A DNA stretch of 57,202 nucleotides from Phenylobacterium sp. Lineage in GTDB: Bacteria; Pseudomonadota; Alphaproteobacteria; Caulobacterales; Caulobacteraceae. The stretch is from positions 1-57,202 of the forward strand of contig NZ_JAUSLW010000027.1 of assembly GCF_030645195.1 (NCBI RefSeq). Direction: 5' to 3'. A program made the translations under genes and the position numbers. Position 1 is the first letter of the stretch. Every line of letters starts with the position of its first letter. The notes beneath the pieces were generated by a model, which was given only the letters and a program-made list of their open reading frames with translations, had not been told where the DNA came from and ran no database searches. This document shows positions 19,824 through 27,650 of this stretch, piece by piece.

Positions 19824-19962
19824 TCTAGATTCGAGGTCTCGCGGAACGGGCGCGACGGTTTGTCGCTGCGCCCGCGCTTGGCGTCACACGTTATCCGGGA
19901 TGAGAGTGCGCGCCCGGGCTGGCGGAGACATGTCACCGCCACCTCGCGAAGGGGCCGCGAGC

Positions 19963-21027
19963 ATGGAGGTCGACGCCCTATTGTTGTCACGGCTGCAGGC
20001 CGCCGCCCTGACCGCCTCCCATATCGCCTTCCCAGGCTTCACCGTGGGGCTGGCCGCCTACCTCGCGGTGCTGGAGGGCCTGTGGCTGGGTTCCGGGAAC
20101 AGGGTCTTCGAGACGCTCTACGCCTTCTGGCTGAGGATCTTCGCCGTCTCGTTGGGCATGTGCGTGGTGACCTTGGCGGGGCTGGGCTGTGAAATCGCCG
20201 CCAACTGGAGCCTGCTCTCGGCGACCCTCGCCCCGATGACGGCGCCGCGGCAGGCCTCGGCCCTGCTCACCGCCGCCTTCCTGGAGACGGGGTTGCTGGC
20301 GATCATGCTGTCGGGCTGGCGGAAGATGGACCCACGGCTGCATCTCGCCGCCACCGTCCTGGCGGCCATCGGCGCCTTGCTGCTCTCCTTCTGGCTCGTC
20401 TCGGCCGCCGGCTGGAGGGCGGCGATACTGTCGCCGGGCTTCCCGTCCCGCTTCGCCCACCTGGCGCTGGCCTCCTACCTGACCACGGCCCTGGTGGTCG
20501 GGGCGGCCTCGGCCTGGCGTGTGGTGAGGGATCCGGAGGAGGTCGAGTCCTCCACCGCCCTGCGCATGGGGGTGGGCCTGGTGGCCATAGCCGCGCCCCT
20601 GCAGCTGGTGACAGGCGGCGGCTGGGACGGCGGCGACGCGGCGATCCTCGAAGCCTCCCGGGCCTACCAGGTGATGGTCGGGCTCGGCGTCGCGATGATC
20701 GGCCTGGGCGCCTGGGGCGCCTGGCTCTCCTGGCGCAACAGCCTGGAGCGGACCCGCACCTATCTGATCGCGGCGATGGCCATGGCGCCAAGCGGATTTG
20801 TCTGCCTCGTCGCCGGCTGGGCGGTCACGGAACGGGGGCGCCAGGCCTTCGCGGTCCACGACCTGTGGCGCGCGCCCTGCGGGACCGCCTCGGCCATGGC
20901 TCCGCTCGCCCTGCTGGGTGTCCTGGCCCTGCACGGCCTGGTTCTTGGTCTCGGCGCCCTGTACGTCCTGCGCCTGATCGGCCAGGGCCCGGTGAGCGGC
21001 CAACCGCCCGACGCCGCCCGTCCCTGA
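19963..21027 (+). CDS. Orphan CydA-like (cytochrome bd/CIO subunit I) membrane protein lacking the Q-loop
   Basis: The 354-aa protein has about nine hydrophobic segments and clear similarity to CioA/Cyd[42 protein letters not shown] and later [10 protein letters not shown]. All three haem ligands can be placed: His20 (b595 site), His166 in [10 protein letters not shown] and Met238 in YQVMVGLG. The acidic residue of the FLE motif (Glu108) is also kept. The His166-Met238 interval is only about 72 residues against roughly 200 in E. coli CydA; the quinol-binding Q-loop with its Lys/Glu pair is missing. No cydB gene follows (thiE is next). The start could also be ATG 19930. Function unknown: quinol oxidation by the usual route seems unlikely. 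Confidence 0.8.
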   Translation: MEVDALLLSRLQAAALTASHIAFPGFTVGLAAYLAVLEGLWLGSGNRVFETLYAFWLRIFAVSLGMCVVTLAGLGCEIAANWSLLSATLAPMTAPRQASALLTAAFLETGLLAIMLSGWRKMDPRLHLAATVLAAIGALLLSFWLVSAAGWRAAILSPGFPSRFAHLALASYLTTALVVGAASAWRVVRDPEEVESSTALRMGVGLVAIAAPLQLVTGGGWDGGDAAILEASRAYQVMVGLGVAMIGLGAWGAWLSWRNSLERTRTYLIAAMAMAPSGFVCLVAGWAVTERGRQAFAVHDLWRAPCGTASAMAPLALLGVLALHGLVLGLGALYVLRLIGQGPVSGQPPDAARP

Positions 21028-21095
21028 GCACCCGCCAAACGCCCCGGCGATCTGCCCCTCCCCATGACGGGATGGGATGGGGTATTGGACAGCCC

Positions 21096-21743
21096 ATGAC
21101 CCCGCCCTGCCGCCTCTACCTGATCACCCCGCCCCGCATCGACGACCTGGCCGACTTCGGCAGGACCCTGGCCCACGCCCTGGACGCCGGCGACGTGGCC
21201 GCGGTGCAGATCCGGCTGAAGGACCAGCCCGAAGAGGTGATCGCCGCGGCGGTGGACGTGCTCTCGCCCATCATCCTGGCCCGCGGAGCCGCGGTGATCC
21301 TCAATGACGACCCGGCCCTGGCCGCCAGGCTCAAGTGCGACGGGGTCCATATCGGCCAGGACGACATGCCGCTGGCCCAGGCCCGCAAGGTCATGGGGCC
21401 GGACGCCATGATCGGGGTGACCTGTCACGACAGCCGGCATCTGGCCATGGAGGCCGCCGAGGCCGGGGCCGACTATGTGGCCTTCGGCGCCTTCTACCCC
21501 ACCAACACCAAGGAGGCGCCGACCCGCGCCGAGCCGGAGATCCTGTCCATCTGGCAGGAGGTGATGGAGACCCCCTGCGTCGCCATCGGCGGGATCACGG
21601 TGGACACCGCGAGGGGCCTGGCCGCCGCCGGGGCGGATTTCCTGGCGGTCTCGGCCGGCGTGTGGAGCCATCCGGAGGGACCGGCGGCGGCGGTGAAGGC
21701 GCTGAACGCGCAGATCGCGCTCGGCGTCGCCGACAGGGCCTAA
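21096..21743 (+). CDS. thiE: Thiamine phosphate synthase family protein
   Basis: ThiE joins HMP-pyrophosphate and thiazole phosphate to thiamine phosphate. The 215-aa TIM-barrel product opens CRLYLITPP and shows [39 protein letters not shown], and the phosphate-binding end CVAIGGIT and [12 protein letters not shown]. It stands alone among thi genes here. ATG 21096 was chosen because the upstream in-frame extension overlaps the CydA-like gene's 3' end. It is 69 nt downstream of that gene. Specific activity versus a ThiE/TenI-like relative cannot be settled by eye. Confidence 0.85.
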   Translation: MTPPCRLYLITPPRIDDLADFGRTLAHALDAGDVAAVQIRLKDQPEEVIAAAVDVLSPIILARGAAVILNDDPALAARLKCDGVHIGQDDMPLAQARKVMGPDAMIGVTCHDSRHLAMEAAEAGADYVAFGAFYPTNTKEAPTRAEPEILSIWQEVMETPCVAIGGITVDTARGLAAAGADFLAVSAGVWSHPEGPAAAVKALNAQIALGVADRA

Positions 21744-21753
21744 CCCCCTCGCC

Positions 21754-21782
21754 TTGCCTTAGGGGGCCGCTCCCACTAGGTT
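21754..21782 (+). promoter_or_regulatory. Candidate efp promoter
   Basis: TTGCCT (21754-21759) and TAGGTT (21777-21782) are separated by 17 nt, 30 nt before the efp ATG. The -10 with its flank reads ACTAGGTTC, close to the Caulobacter housekeeping -10 form (GCTANAWC). Inference only. Confidence 0.4.
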
Positions 21783-21811
21783 CCGCGCCTCGAATTTTCG
21801 CAAAGAACCCC

Positions 21812-22381
21812 ATGTCCAAAATCAACGCCGTCTCGATCAAGCCGGGATTCATCCTGCAGCATGACGGGGGACTGTGGGTGGCCGTGAAGGTCGTGCACGT
21901 GAAGCCCGGCAAGGGCGGCGCCTTCGCCCAGTGCGAACTGAAGAACATCGAGGATGGCCGCAAGCTCAACGAACGCTGGCGCACCTCCGACACGGTCGAG
22001 CAGATCCACCTCGACCAGAAGGACTATTCCTTCCTTTACGAGCAGGGCGACATGCTGGTCTTCATGGACCAGGAAAACTACGAGCAGATCGAACTGGCCA
22101 AGGATTTCGTCGGCGATGACCAGGTCCGGTTCCTGCAGGACGGCATGGTGGTGAAGCTGCAGCTCTTCGAGGAGCGCCCTATCAGCATCACCCTTCCCGA
22201 CCACGTGGTCCTGACCATCGTCGAGGCCGACGCCGTGGTGAAGAACCAGACGGCCTCTTCCTCCTACAAGCCGGCCAAGGCGGACAACGGCATGCGCATC
22301 TTGATCCCGCCCTATATGGAGGCCGGCGAACGCGTCCTGGTCGCCACCGAGACCGGCGAATACGTGCGGCGGGCCGACTGA
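21812..22381 (+). CDS. efp: Elongation factor P
   Basis: EF-P rescues ribosomes stalled at polyproline stretches. The 189-aa product has the three-domain length. The modified-lysine loop reads KPGKGGAF with Lys34 at the tip, which in EpmA-containing bacteria is beta-lysylated. The C-terminal domain carries the signature [18 protein letters not shown] and ends with [21 protein letters not shown] 21812 ([12 protein letters not shown]) is the standard start. Its TGA overlaps the next ATG (TGATG), coupling the two genes. Confidence 0.97.
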   Translation: MSKINAVSIKPGFILQHDGGLWVAVKVVHVKPGKGGAFAQCELKNIEDGRKLNERWRTSDTVEQIHLDQKDYSFLYEQGDMLVFMDQENYEQIELAKDFVGDDQVRFLQDGMVVKLQLFEERPISITLPDHVVLTIVEADAVVKNQTASSSYKPAKADNGMRILIPPYMEAGERVLVATETGEYVRRAD

Positions 22382-23175
22382 TGTCCACCCAAACCGCCCT
22401 CCTGAAAGTCATGTCCGACGCCGCCCGCAAGGCGGCCCGCGGCCTCAACCGCGACTTCGGCGAACTGACCGAGTTGCAGGTCTCCAAGAAGGGGGCCGCC
22501 GACTTCGTTTCCGCCGCCGACCTGAAGGCCGAGCAGACCATCTTCGAGATGCTGCAGAAGGCCCGTCCCGGCTACGGCTTCCTCGGCGAGGAACGCGGCC
22601 TGATCGAGGGCACCGACAAGACCCACACCTGGATCGTCGACCCCCTGGACGGCACCACCAACTTCCTGCACGCCATCCCCCACTTCGCCATCAACATCGC
22701 CCTGCAGCGCGAGGGCGCCATCGTCGCGGCGGTGACCTACAACCCGGTCACCAACGAGCTGTTCTGGGCCGAGAAGGGCAAGGGCTGCTTCGTCAACGAC
22801 AAGCGCCTGCGGGTCGCCGCCCGCCAGCACCTGAACGAGAGCGTGCTCGCCACCGGCATCCCCTTCCTGGGCCACGGCCAGCACGCCACCTTCCTGAAGG
22901 AGCTGCACCAGATCAGCCAGCGGGTGGCCGGCGTTCGCCGGTTCGGCGCCGCGGCCCTGGACCTGGCCTTCGTGGCGGCCGGCCGCTTCGACGGCTACTG
23001 GGAGCGCGACCTGAAGCCCTGGGACCTGGCGGCGGGCCTGCTGCTGGTCAGCGAGGCCGGCGGCAAGGTGACCAGCGCCGAGGGCGACGAGGATGTGCTG
23101 GGCTCGGGAAGCATCTGCGCCTCGAACCTGGAACTGCACCCCCTGATCCTGCAGCGCCTGCGCGCGGCGGCCTGA
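22381..23175 (+). CDS. suhB: Inositol monophosphatase family protein (SuhB-like)
   Basis: This is a Mg-dependent, Li-sensitive-type phosphatase of the inositol monophosphatase family. Its 264 residues include the metal-binding motifs FLGEERG, VDPLDGTTNF and the distal PWDLAAG. In E. coli the relative SuhB also takes part in rRNA transcription antitermination; whether that holds here is unknown. The gene overlaps the efp stop by one base, so its translation probably depends on efp. Substrate could be inositol-1-phosphate or another sugar phosphate. Confidence 0.9.
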   Translation: MSTQTALLKVMSDAARKAARGLNRDFGELTELQVSKKGAADFVSAADLKAEQTIFEMLQKARPGYGFLGEERGLIEGTDKTHTWIVDPLDGTTNFLHAIPHFAINIALQREGAIVAAVTYNPVTNELFWAEKGKGCFVNDKRLRVAARQHLNESVLATGIPFLGHGQHATFLKELHQISQRVAGVRRFGAAALDLAFVAAGRFDGYWERDLKPWDLAAGLLLVSEAGGKVTSAEGDEDVLGSGSICASNLELHPLILQRLRAAA

Positions 23176-23242
23176 CCCCGGCTTCGACTCGTCCTGGTCC
23201 AGGCTTGACGATACCGTCACAGGCGCCGGCTAGATCGGAGCC

Positions 23243-24262
23243 ATGACCCTGACCCGACGCGCCTTCTCCGCCGCCGCCGCCGCGCTCGCCGCCACCCCGG
23301 CCCTCGCCGCCGGCGCCGCCCGCCCCATCGTCATCGCCCATCGCGGCGCCAGCGGCGAGCGGCCCGAGCACACCCCCATGGCCTATCGCCTGGCCATAGA
23401 GGAGGGCTGCGACTTCATCGAGCCGGACCTGGTGCTCACCAGGGACGGGGTGCTGGTGGTCCGCCACGAGAACGAGATCGGCGGCACCACCGACGTGGCC
23501 GCCCGTCCGGAGTTCGCCAACCGCAAGACCACCAAGATCGTCGACGGGGAGACGGTCGAGGGCTGGTTCGCCGAGGACTTCACGCTCACCGAACTGAAGA
23601 CCCTGCGGGCCCGCGAGCGGCTGCCGGACCTGCGTCCGGCCAGCGCCGCCTTCGACGGCCGCGAGGCCATCGCCACCTTCCAGGAGGTCGTGGACCTGGC
23701 CAGCGCCGAAACCAAACGGGTCGGCCGGACGATCGGCGTCTATCCGGAGATGAAGCACCCGAGCTTCCTGGCCAGCATCGGCCTGCCCATCGAACAGCGC
23801 CTGGCCGACGCGCTGAAGGCCAATGGGCTCGACAGCCGAACCGCCCCGGTCTTCGTCCAGTGCTTCGAGACCGCGCCGCTCAAGACCTTCGCCAGGCTAT
23901 CCTCGGCGCGGCGGGTGCGGCTGGTGGCCGACGACTCCAAGCACCTGGTGACGGCCGCGGGCCTGAGGGAGATGGCGACCTATGCCGACGGGGTGGGCCC
24001 AGACTGGTCCCTGGTGATCCCCGCCGTGGAGGGCGGCCTTGGCCCCGCCACGACCCTGGTGGCCGACGCTCATGCGGCGGGCCTGCTGGTGCATCCCTGG
24101 ACTGTGCGGGCCGAGAACCGCTTCCTGCCGGAGGCGCTGCGCCACGGGACCGACAAGGCCGCCCATGGCGACGTGGCGGCGGTCTACAAGGCCCTCTACG
24201 CCGCCGGCGTCGACGGCCTGTTCAGCGACTTCCCGGGGCTGGCCGTGAAGGCGCGAGGTTAG
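23243..24262 (+). CDS. glpQ: Exported glycerophosphodiester phosphodiesterase
   Basis: GDPD enzymes hydrolyse deacylated phospholipids to glycerol-3-phosphate and an alcohol. The 339-aa protein has an Ala-rich signal peptide (residues 1 to about 22) with a Tat-like TRRAF start. The catalytic motif AHRGASGERPEHT follows at once, with EPDLVLTRDG and VVRHE next, and the barrel end has GLFSDFPG. Length and motifs match the periplasmic GlpQ group. The ATG has GGAG 3 nt upstream. It is convergent with the ABC exporter across a strong hairpin. Confidence 0.92.
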   Translation: MTLTRRAFSAAAAALAATPALAAGAARPIVIAHRGASGERPEHTPMAYRLAIEEGCDFIEPDLVLTRDGVLVVRHENEIGGTTDVAARPEFANRKTTKIVDGETVEGWFAEDFTLTELKTLRARERLPDLRPASAAFDGREAIATFQEVVDLASAETKRVGRTIGVYPEMKHPSFLASIGLPIEQRLADALKANGLDSRTAPVFVQCFETAPLKTFARLSSARRVRLVADDSKHLVTAAGLREMATYADGVGPDWSLVIPAVEGGLGPATTLVADAHAAGLLVHPWTVRAENRFLPEALRHGTDKAAHGDVAAVYKALYAAGVDGLFSDFPGLAVKARG

Positions 24263-24289
24263 TTGCCCAGCTTCTCGACCGCCCCCTAG

Positions 24290-24335
24290 AGTGTCATCCC
24301 GGTTTCCGCGGCACGCGGAAGACCGGGATGACACT
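24290..24335. repeat. Long perfect hairpin between convergent glpQ and ABC exporter
   Basis: A 14-bp arm beginning AGTGTCATCCCGGT (24290-24303) plus a 7-bp inner arm TTCCGCG pair with 24314-24335 across a GCA loop, with one bulged G. The 21-bp stem sits between two convergent stops. The GTCATCCCGG edge is shared with the element at 53203-53298, so this may be a dispersed repeat doubling as a bidirectional terminator. Confidence 0.75.
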
Positions 24336-24347
24336 GAGACTTAGGGG

Positions 24348-26198
24348 CTAAGCGGCCGCGTTGCCGAACTGCAGGGAGGCGAGCCGCGCATAGAGGCCGC
24401 CGCGGGTGAGGAGCTCGTGGTGGGAGCCCTGTTCCACCACCCGGCCCTTGTCCATGACCACGATGCGGTCGGCCTTGAGCACGGTGGCCAGGCGGTGGGC
24501 GATGACCAGGGTGGTGTGGCCCTCCATGGCCTCCTCCAACGCCTTCTGGACCAGGCGCTCGTTCTCGGCGTCGAGGGCGCTGGTGGCCTCGTCCAGCAGC
24601 AGGATCGGGGTCTCTCGGATCAGGGCGCGCGCAATGGCCAGGCGCTGGCGCTGGCCGCCGGAAAGGCTGCGGGCCCGTTCCCCCAGCGGGGTGTCGAAGC
24701 CCTGCGGCAGGGCGTCGAGGAAGCCGTCGGCCTGGGCGGCGCGGGCCACGGCGCGGACCGCCTCGAGGTCGGCCCCCTCGCGGCCGAAGCGTATATTGTC
24801 CAGGGCCGAGCCGGAGAACAGCGGCGAGTCCTGGGCCACCAGGGCCATGCGGGCGCGCACCTCGGCGGGATCGGCCTGGCGAAGGTCGACGCCGTCGACC
24901 TTCACCGTGCCGAACTGGGGATCGTAGAAGCGCAGCAGCAGGCGGAAGACCGTGCTCTTGCCGGCGCCGGAGGGGCCCACCAGGGCCACCCGCTCGCCGG
25001 GCGCCACGCGCAGGTCGAAGCCCTGCAGGGCCGGCAGGTCGGGGCGGCCGGGATAGGCGAAGGTGATGTTGGAAAACTCGATCTCGCCCCGCGGCGGGGC
25101 CGGCAGGTGCTTGGGCACGGCGGGCGCGGCGATGCCCGGTCGGGCGGCCAGCAGGTCGCTGATCCGCTCCATGGCGCCGGCCGCCTTCTGGACGTCGCCC
25201 CAGGTCTCGCCCAGCGCGCCGACGGAGCCGGCGGCCATCACAGAGAGGAAGGCGAACTGGAAGAGCGCGCCCCAGGTCATGTCGCCCCGCAGGCCGGCAT
25301 GGACGCCGAGCCAGAAGATTCCCACCACCCCGCCGAACACCAGGGTGATCACCGCGGCGATCATCCCCGCCCGGGCGGTCATGCGGCGCAGGGAGGTGCG
25401 GAAGGAGGCCTCCACGGCCCCGCCGAACACCGCCGCGCCCGCGGCCTCGCGCCCGAAGGCCTGGACGGTCTCCAGGGCGTCCAGGGTCTCGCCGGCGTGG
25501 CCCACGGCCTGGGCGAACTGGTCCTGGGTGGAGGCGGTCAGCTTGCGCACCTTGCGGCCGAACAGGAAGAGCGGCGCCAGGACTACCGGAATCAGCACCA
25601 CCACCATGCCGGTGAGGTGCGGGCTGACGATCACCATCAGGATCAGCGCCCCGATCAGCATCAGCAGGTTGCGCAGGGCCACCGAGATGGAGGTGCCGAT
25701 CAGGCTCTCGACGATCTGGATGTCGGTGGTCAGGCGCGACAGCACCTCGCCGGTGCGCATGTGCAGGAAGAAGGCGGGATCGAGGGTCAGGATGTGGGCG
25801 TAGGCAGCCTTGCGCAGATCGGCCACGATCCGTTCGCCAAGCTTGGTGACGAAGAAGTAGCGAAGGGCCGAGGAGGCGGCCAGGGCGACGGCCACCACCC
25901 CCATCAGCCAGAACCACTGATCCACCGAGGCCCCGGTGGTCCGGGCGTCCGTCAGGTGGTCCACCAGCAGCCGCACGGCGCCGGAGAGGGCGAGCGTCGA
26001 GGCCGCCGCGGTGATCAGGAAGACCCCGGCCAGGCCGACATCGCCCAGGTGGGCCCTCAGAAAGGGGGTCAGGGCCGCCAGGGGTTTGATGTTGCGACTC
26101 TTGGGCCGGCGCTCGGCGGCCTCGGAGATATCCTGGGCCAGGGAGGCGCCCACGGTCGGTCGGCCATCGACAGCCGGCCCGGACCCAAAATCACTCAT
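24348..26198 (-). CDS. ABC transporter, fused permease and ATPase (MsbA/multidrug exporter type)
   Basis: The 616-aa half-transporter has an N-terminal membrane domain (six segments, residues about 45-330) and a C-terminal ATPase. The Walker A is GPSGAGKST, the signature LSGGQRQRLAIARAL, the Walker B ILLLDEATSALD and the H-loop VIAHRL. It would act as a homodimer exporting a lipid or hydrophobic compound. I placed the start at ATG 26198 (MSDFGSG); the in-frame extension toward 26330 has no family character and overlaps rpmE. The gene is divergent from rpmE. Confidence 0.9.
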   Translation of the reverse strand: MSDFGSGPAVDGRPTVGASLAQDISEAAERRPKSRNIKPLAALTPFLRAHLGDVGLAGVFLITAAASTLALSGAVRLLVDHLTDARTTGASVDQWFWLMGVVAVALAASSALRYFFVTKLGERIVADLRKAAYAHILTLDPAFFLHMRTGEVLSRLTTDIQIVESLIGTSISVALRNLLMLIGALILMVIVSPHLTGMVVVLIPVVLAPLFLFGRKVRKLTASTQDQFAQAVGHAGETLDALETVQAFGREAAGAAVFGGAVEASFRTSLRRMTARAGMIAAVITLVFGGVVGIFWLGVHAGLRGDMTWGALFQFAFLSVMAAGSVGALGETWGDVQKAAGAMERISDLLAARPGIAAPAVPKHLPAPPRGEIEFSNITFAYPGRPDLPALQGFDLRVAPGERVALVGPSGAGKSTVFRLLLRFYDPQFGTVKVDGVDLRQADPAEVRARMALVAQDSPLFSGSALDNIRFGREGADLEAVRAVARAAQADGFLDALPQGFDTPLGERARSLSGGQRQRLAIARALIRETPILLLDEATSALDAENERLVQKALEEAMEGHTTLVIAHRLATVLKADRIVVMDKGRVVEQGSHHELLTRGGLYARLASLQFGNAAA

Positions 26199-26212
26199 GA
26201 AAACCCACGCCC

Positions 26213-26242
26213 TTGCTCTTGCCCCGCCTTTTCCTGTATAGG
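26213..26242 (+). promoter_or_regulatory. Candidate rpmE promoter
   Basis: TTGCTC (26213-26218) and TATAGG (26237-26242) are 18 nt apart, about 75 nt upstream of the rpmE ATG, in the short divergent gap with the ABC exporter gene. Inferred from hexamers only. Confidence 0.35.
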
Positions 26243-26316
26243 CGCGGCTCCGTTCGATCCGCCTGCCGGCGGAGCGATTTCTATATGGCCGCTCCTTTAC
26301 GTCGGATGCCCGCGCG

Positions 26317-26541
26317 ATGAAACAAGACACCCACCCCGACTACCACTTCATCAATGTGGTGATGGTCGACGGCACCACCTACCGCACGCGCTCCACCTAC
26401 GGGAAGGAAGGCGCGACCTTGAACCTGGACATCGATCCGAAGACGCACCCGGCCTGGACCGGCGGCAACCAGCAGCTGCTGGACCGTGGCGGCCGCGTCT
26501 CGCGCTTCAACGCCAAGTTCGGCGCCTTCACCCGCAAGTAA
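26317..26541 (+). CDS. rpmE: 50S ribosomal protein L31
   Basis: L31 is a bridge protein of the large subunit. The 74-aa product matches the bacterial L31 family ([19 protein letters not shown], then HPAWTGG and [10 protein letters not shown]). The zinc-binding Cys residues of the C+ form are absent, so it is the zinc-independent C- form. Codon use and length are normal. A strong intrinsic terminator follows 47 nt after the stop. Confidence 0.95.
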   Translation: MKQDTHPDYHFINVVMVDGTTYRTRSTYGKEGATLNLDIDPKTHPAWTGGNQQLLDRGGRVSRFNAKFGAFTRK

Positions 26542-26588
26542 GAGCGCCGCGCCGGCTCGCCGGCGCGCGCGACTTGGGTCACGAAAAA

Positions 26589-26615
26589 CGCCGCGTGGAT
26601 CACGCGGCGTTTTTT
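26589..26615 (+). terminator. Intrinsic terminator after rpmE (bidirectional)
   Basis: A 9-bp perfect GC-rich stem (CGCCGCGTG, loop GAT, CACGCGGCG) is followed by six T's at 26610-26615 and preceded by five A's at 26584-26588. It can therefore terminate rpmE on the plus strand and rcdA on the minus strand. Confidence 0.9.
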
Positions 26616-26672
26616 GCTGTCTGGTGATCGGCGAAAGGCCTCCGCCCGGCGGAGGCCTTCACCTCAGAATAT

Positions 26673-27185
26673 CTAGCCGCCGAAGGCGGTGCGCAGGCGG
26701 TCGAACTGGGTCTGGACCGGGTTCGGCGTCTCGACGTCGGTGTCCTCGACATACATGCGGCGATCCAGGTGGCGGACCCGCTCATAGAGGCGCTCGGAGC
26801 GGTCCAGCAGCAGCAGCAGACCGCTGGGCAGGTCCTCGTTGGTCTCCGGCGGCGCCCGGCAGACATCCTCGGCGCCCAGGCGGTAGCGTTCGTCGCAGGC
26901 GCCCTCGGGGGGCATGTCGCCCTCGCGGACGGCCCGCTGCACCAGCAGCCAGGAGGCCACCTGCATCAGCCGGGTGGTGAGCCGCATGCTCTCGCCGGCA
27001 TAGGCCAGCGCCGCATTGCGGGAGAGCAGCTTGGATTCCTGTCGTCCGGAGCCGTCCAGATAGCCGGCGGTCTCCTCAACGAGGTCCATGCCCTCCTGGA
27101 AGGTGCGGTCGAAGAGTTCCGAACGGGCGAAGTCCTGGATCACGTCCGCCCGCCACGCTCCCGCCAGCAAAGTCCCGTCGCTCAT
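26673..27185 (-). CDS. rcdA: RcdA-like (DUF1465) adaptor for regulated CtrA proteolysis
   Basis: RcdA is an adaptor that, with CpdR and PopA, delivers CtrA to ClpXP at the G1-S transition in Caulobacter. The 170-aa protein is all-helical and contains the strongly conserved DUF1465 core: DLVEETAGYLDG, ESKLLSRNAALAYAGESMRL, TTRLMQVASWLLVQRAV and ERLYERVRHLDRRMY. Length and the variable polar tail fit RcdA. A good Caulobacter-type promoter and a phased CTAACC array lie upstream. The adaptor role is known for the Caulobacter homologue and inferred here. Confidence 0.85.
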   Translation of the reverse strand: MSDGTLLAGAWRADVIQDFARSELFDRTFQEGMDLVEETAGYLDGSGRQESKLLSRNAALAYAGESMRLTTRLMQVASWLLVQRAVREGDMPPEGACDERYRLGAEDVCRAPPETNEDLPSGLLLLLDRSERLYERVRHLDRRMYVEDTDVETPNPVQTQFDRLRTAFGG

Positions 27186-27233
27186 GAACCTACAGTCCCT
27201 GACAAATTCGTCCGCGCACAGATGCGCCGTCTG

Positions 27234-27261
27234 GTCCTAGCCGTTGCAACCGCCGTGCCAA
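27234..27261 (-). promoter_or_regulatory. Candidate rcdA promoter (housekeeping sigma, Caulobacter-type)
   Basis: On the minus strand TTGGCAC (plus 27255-27261), 13 nt, then GCTAGGAC (plus 27234-27241). This fits the Caulobacter consensus TTGaCgS-N10-14-GCTANAWC in spacing and in most positions. It ends about 50 nt upstream of the rcdA start. Confidence 0.45.
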
Positions 27262-27297
27262 ACACCGTCCTGATGCGACAGATACGCCCCCTTATGC

Positions 27298-27325
27298 CTA
27301 ACCAGCCCCTAACCGCCCCCTAACC
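27298..27325 (-). promoter_or_regulatory. Three CTAACC half-sites phased at 11 bp, CtrA-box-like
   Basis: CTAACC occurs at 27298, 27309 and 27320, exactly 11 bp apart. On the minus strand this gives TTAG-N7-TTAG twice. CtrA recognises TTAA-N7-TTAA, with TTAACC-like half-sites, so each half differs by one base. The array lies about 37 bp upstream of the candidate rcdA -35. Regulatory function is inferred. Confidence 0.4.
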
Positions 27326-27362
27326 GGGGCCGGACGCCCGAACCGGCTTCCCCTTCAGGCTG

Positions 27363-27566
27363 TCACCCCTTCGATCCGAACAGGGCGTCGGCGGCCTCGC
27401 GCCCCGCCCGCTTCCTTTCGATCTGCGCCTGGCAGCGGACGATCTCGCCCTGCAGCATCTCGATGCGCTCCTCAAGCTCGGCGACGCCATAGAGCTCCAG
27501 GTCCTCGCGGACCGCTTCCGTCAGCCGCTGGCCGCGGCCGATCCGAACCTCTGCGGGCTCCTCCAT
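27363..27566 (-). CDS. DUF1192 family small protein
   Basis: The 67-aa product carries the DUF1192 pattern of alphaproteobacteria: EDLELYGVAELEERIEMLQ, then an Arg/Lys-rich helix and AADALFGSKG. It is probably a short coiled coil (residues 25-60). The function is unknown. I chose ATG 27566 because the protein then matches family length; the longer open frame runs under the divergent oxidoreductase gene. It lies 177 nt upstream of rcdA on the same strand, but rcdA appears to have its own promoter. Confidence 0.8.
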   Translation of the reverse strand: MEEPAEVRIGRGQRLTEAVREDLELYGVAELEERIEMLQGEIVRCQAQIERKRAGREAADALFGSKG

Positions 27567-27650
27567 CGAAGACCTCCCTTTGCCGGTTCCGTTTCTGCGC
27601 CTATCTGAACCCCCAACGACACCAGCGCGCAAGACCAGGGAGGCCACAGG

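Noticed and set aside
20865..21095. Longer N-terminus for ThiE
   Set aside because: The extension overlaps the end of the CydA-like gene in another frame and is Arg/Pro-rich noise.
23211..23243. glpQ promoter with TTGACGA and GCTAGATC
   Set aside because: Both boxes look good but are 17 nt apart where the Caulobacter form allows 10-14, and the -10 abuts the start codon.
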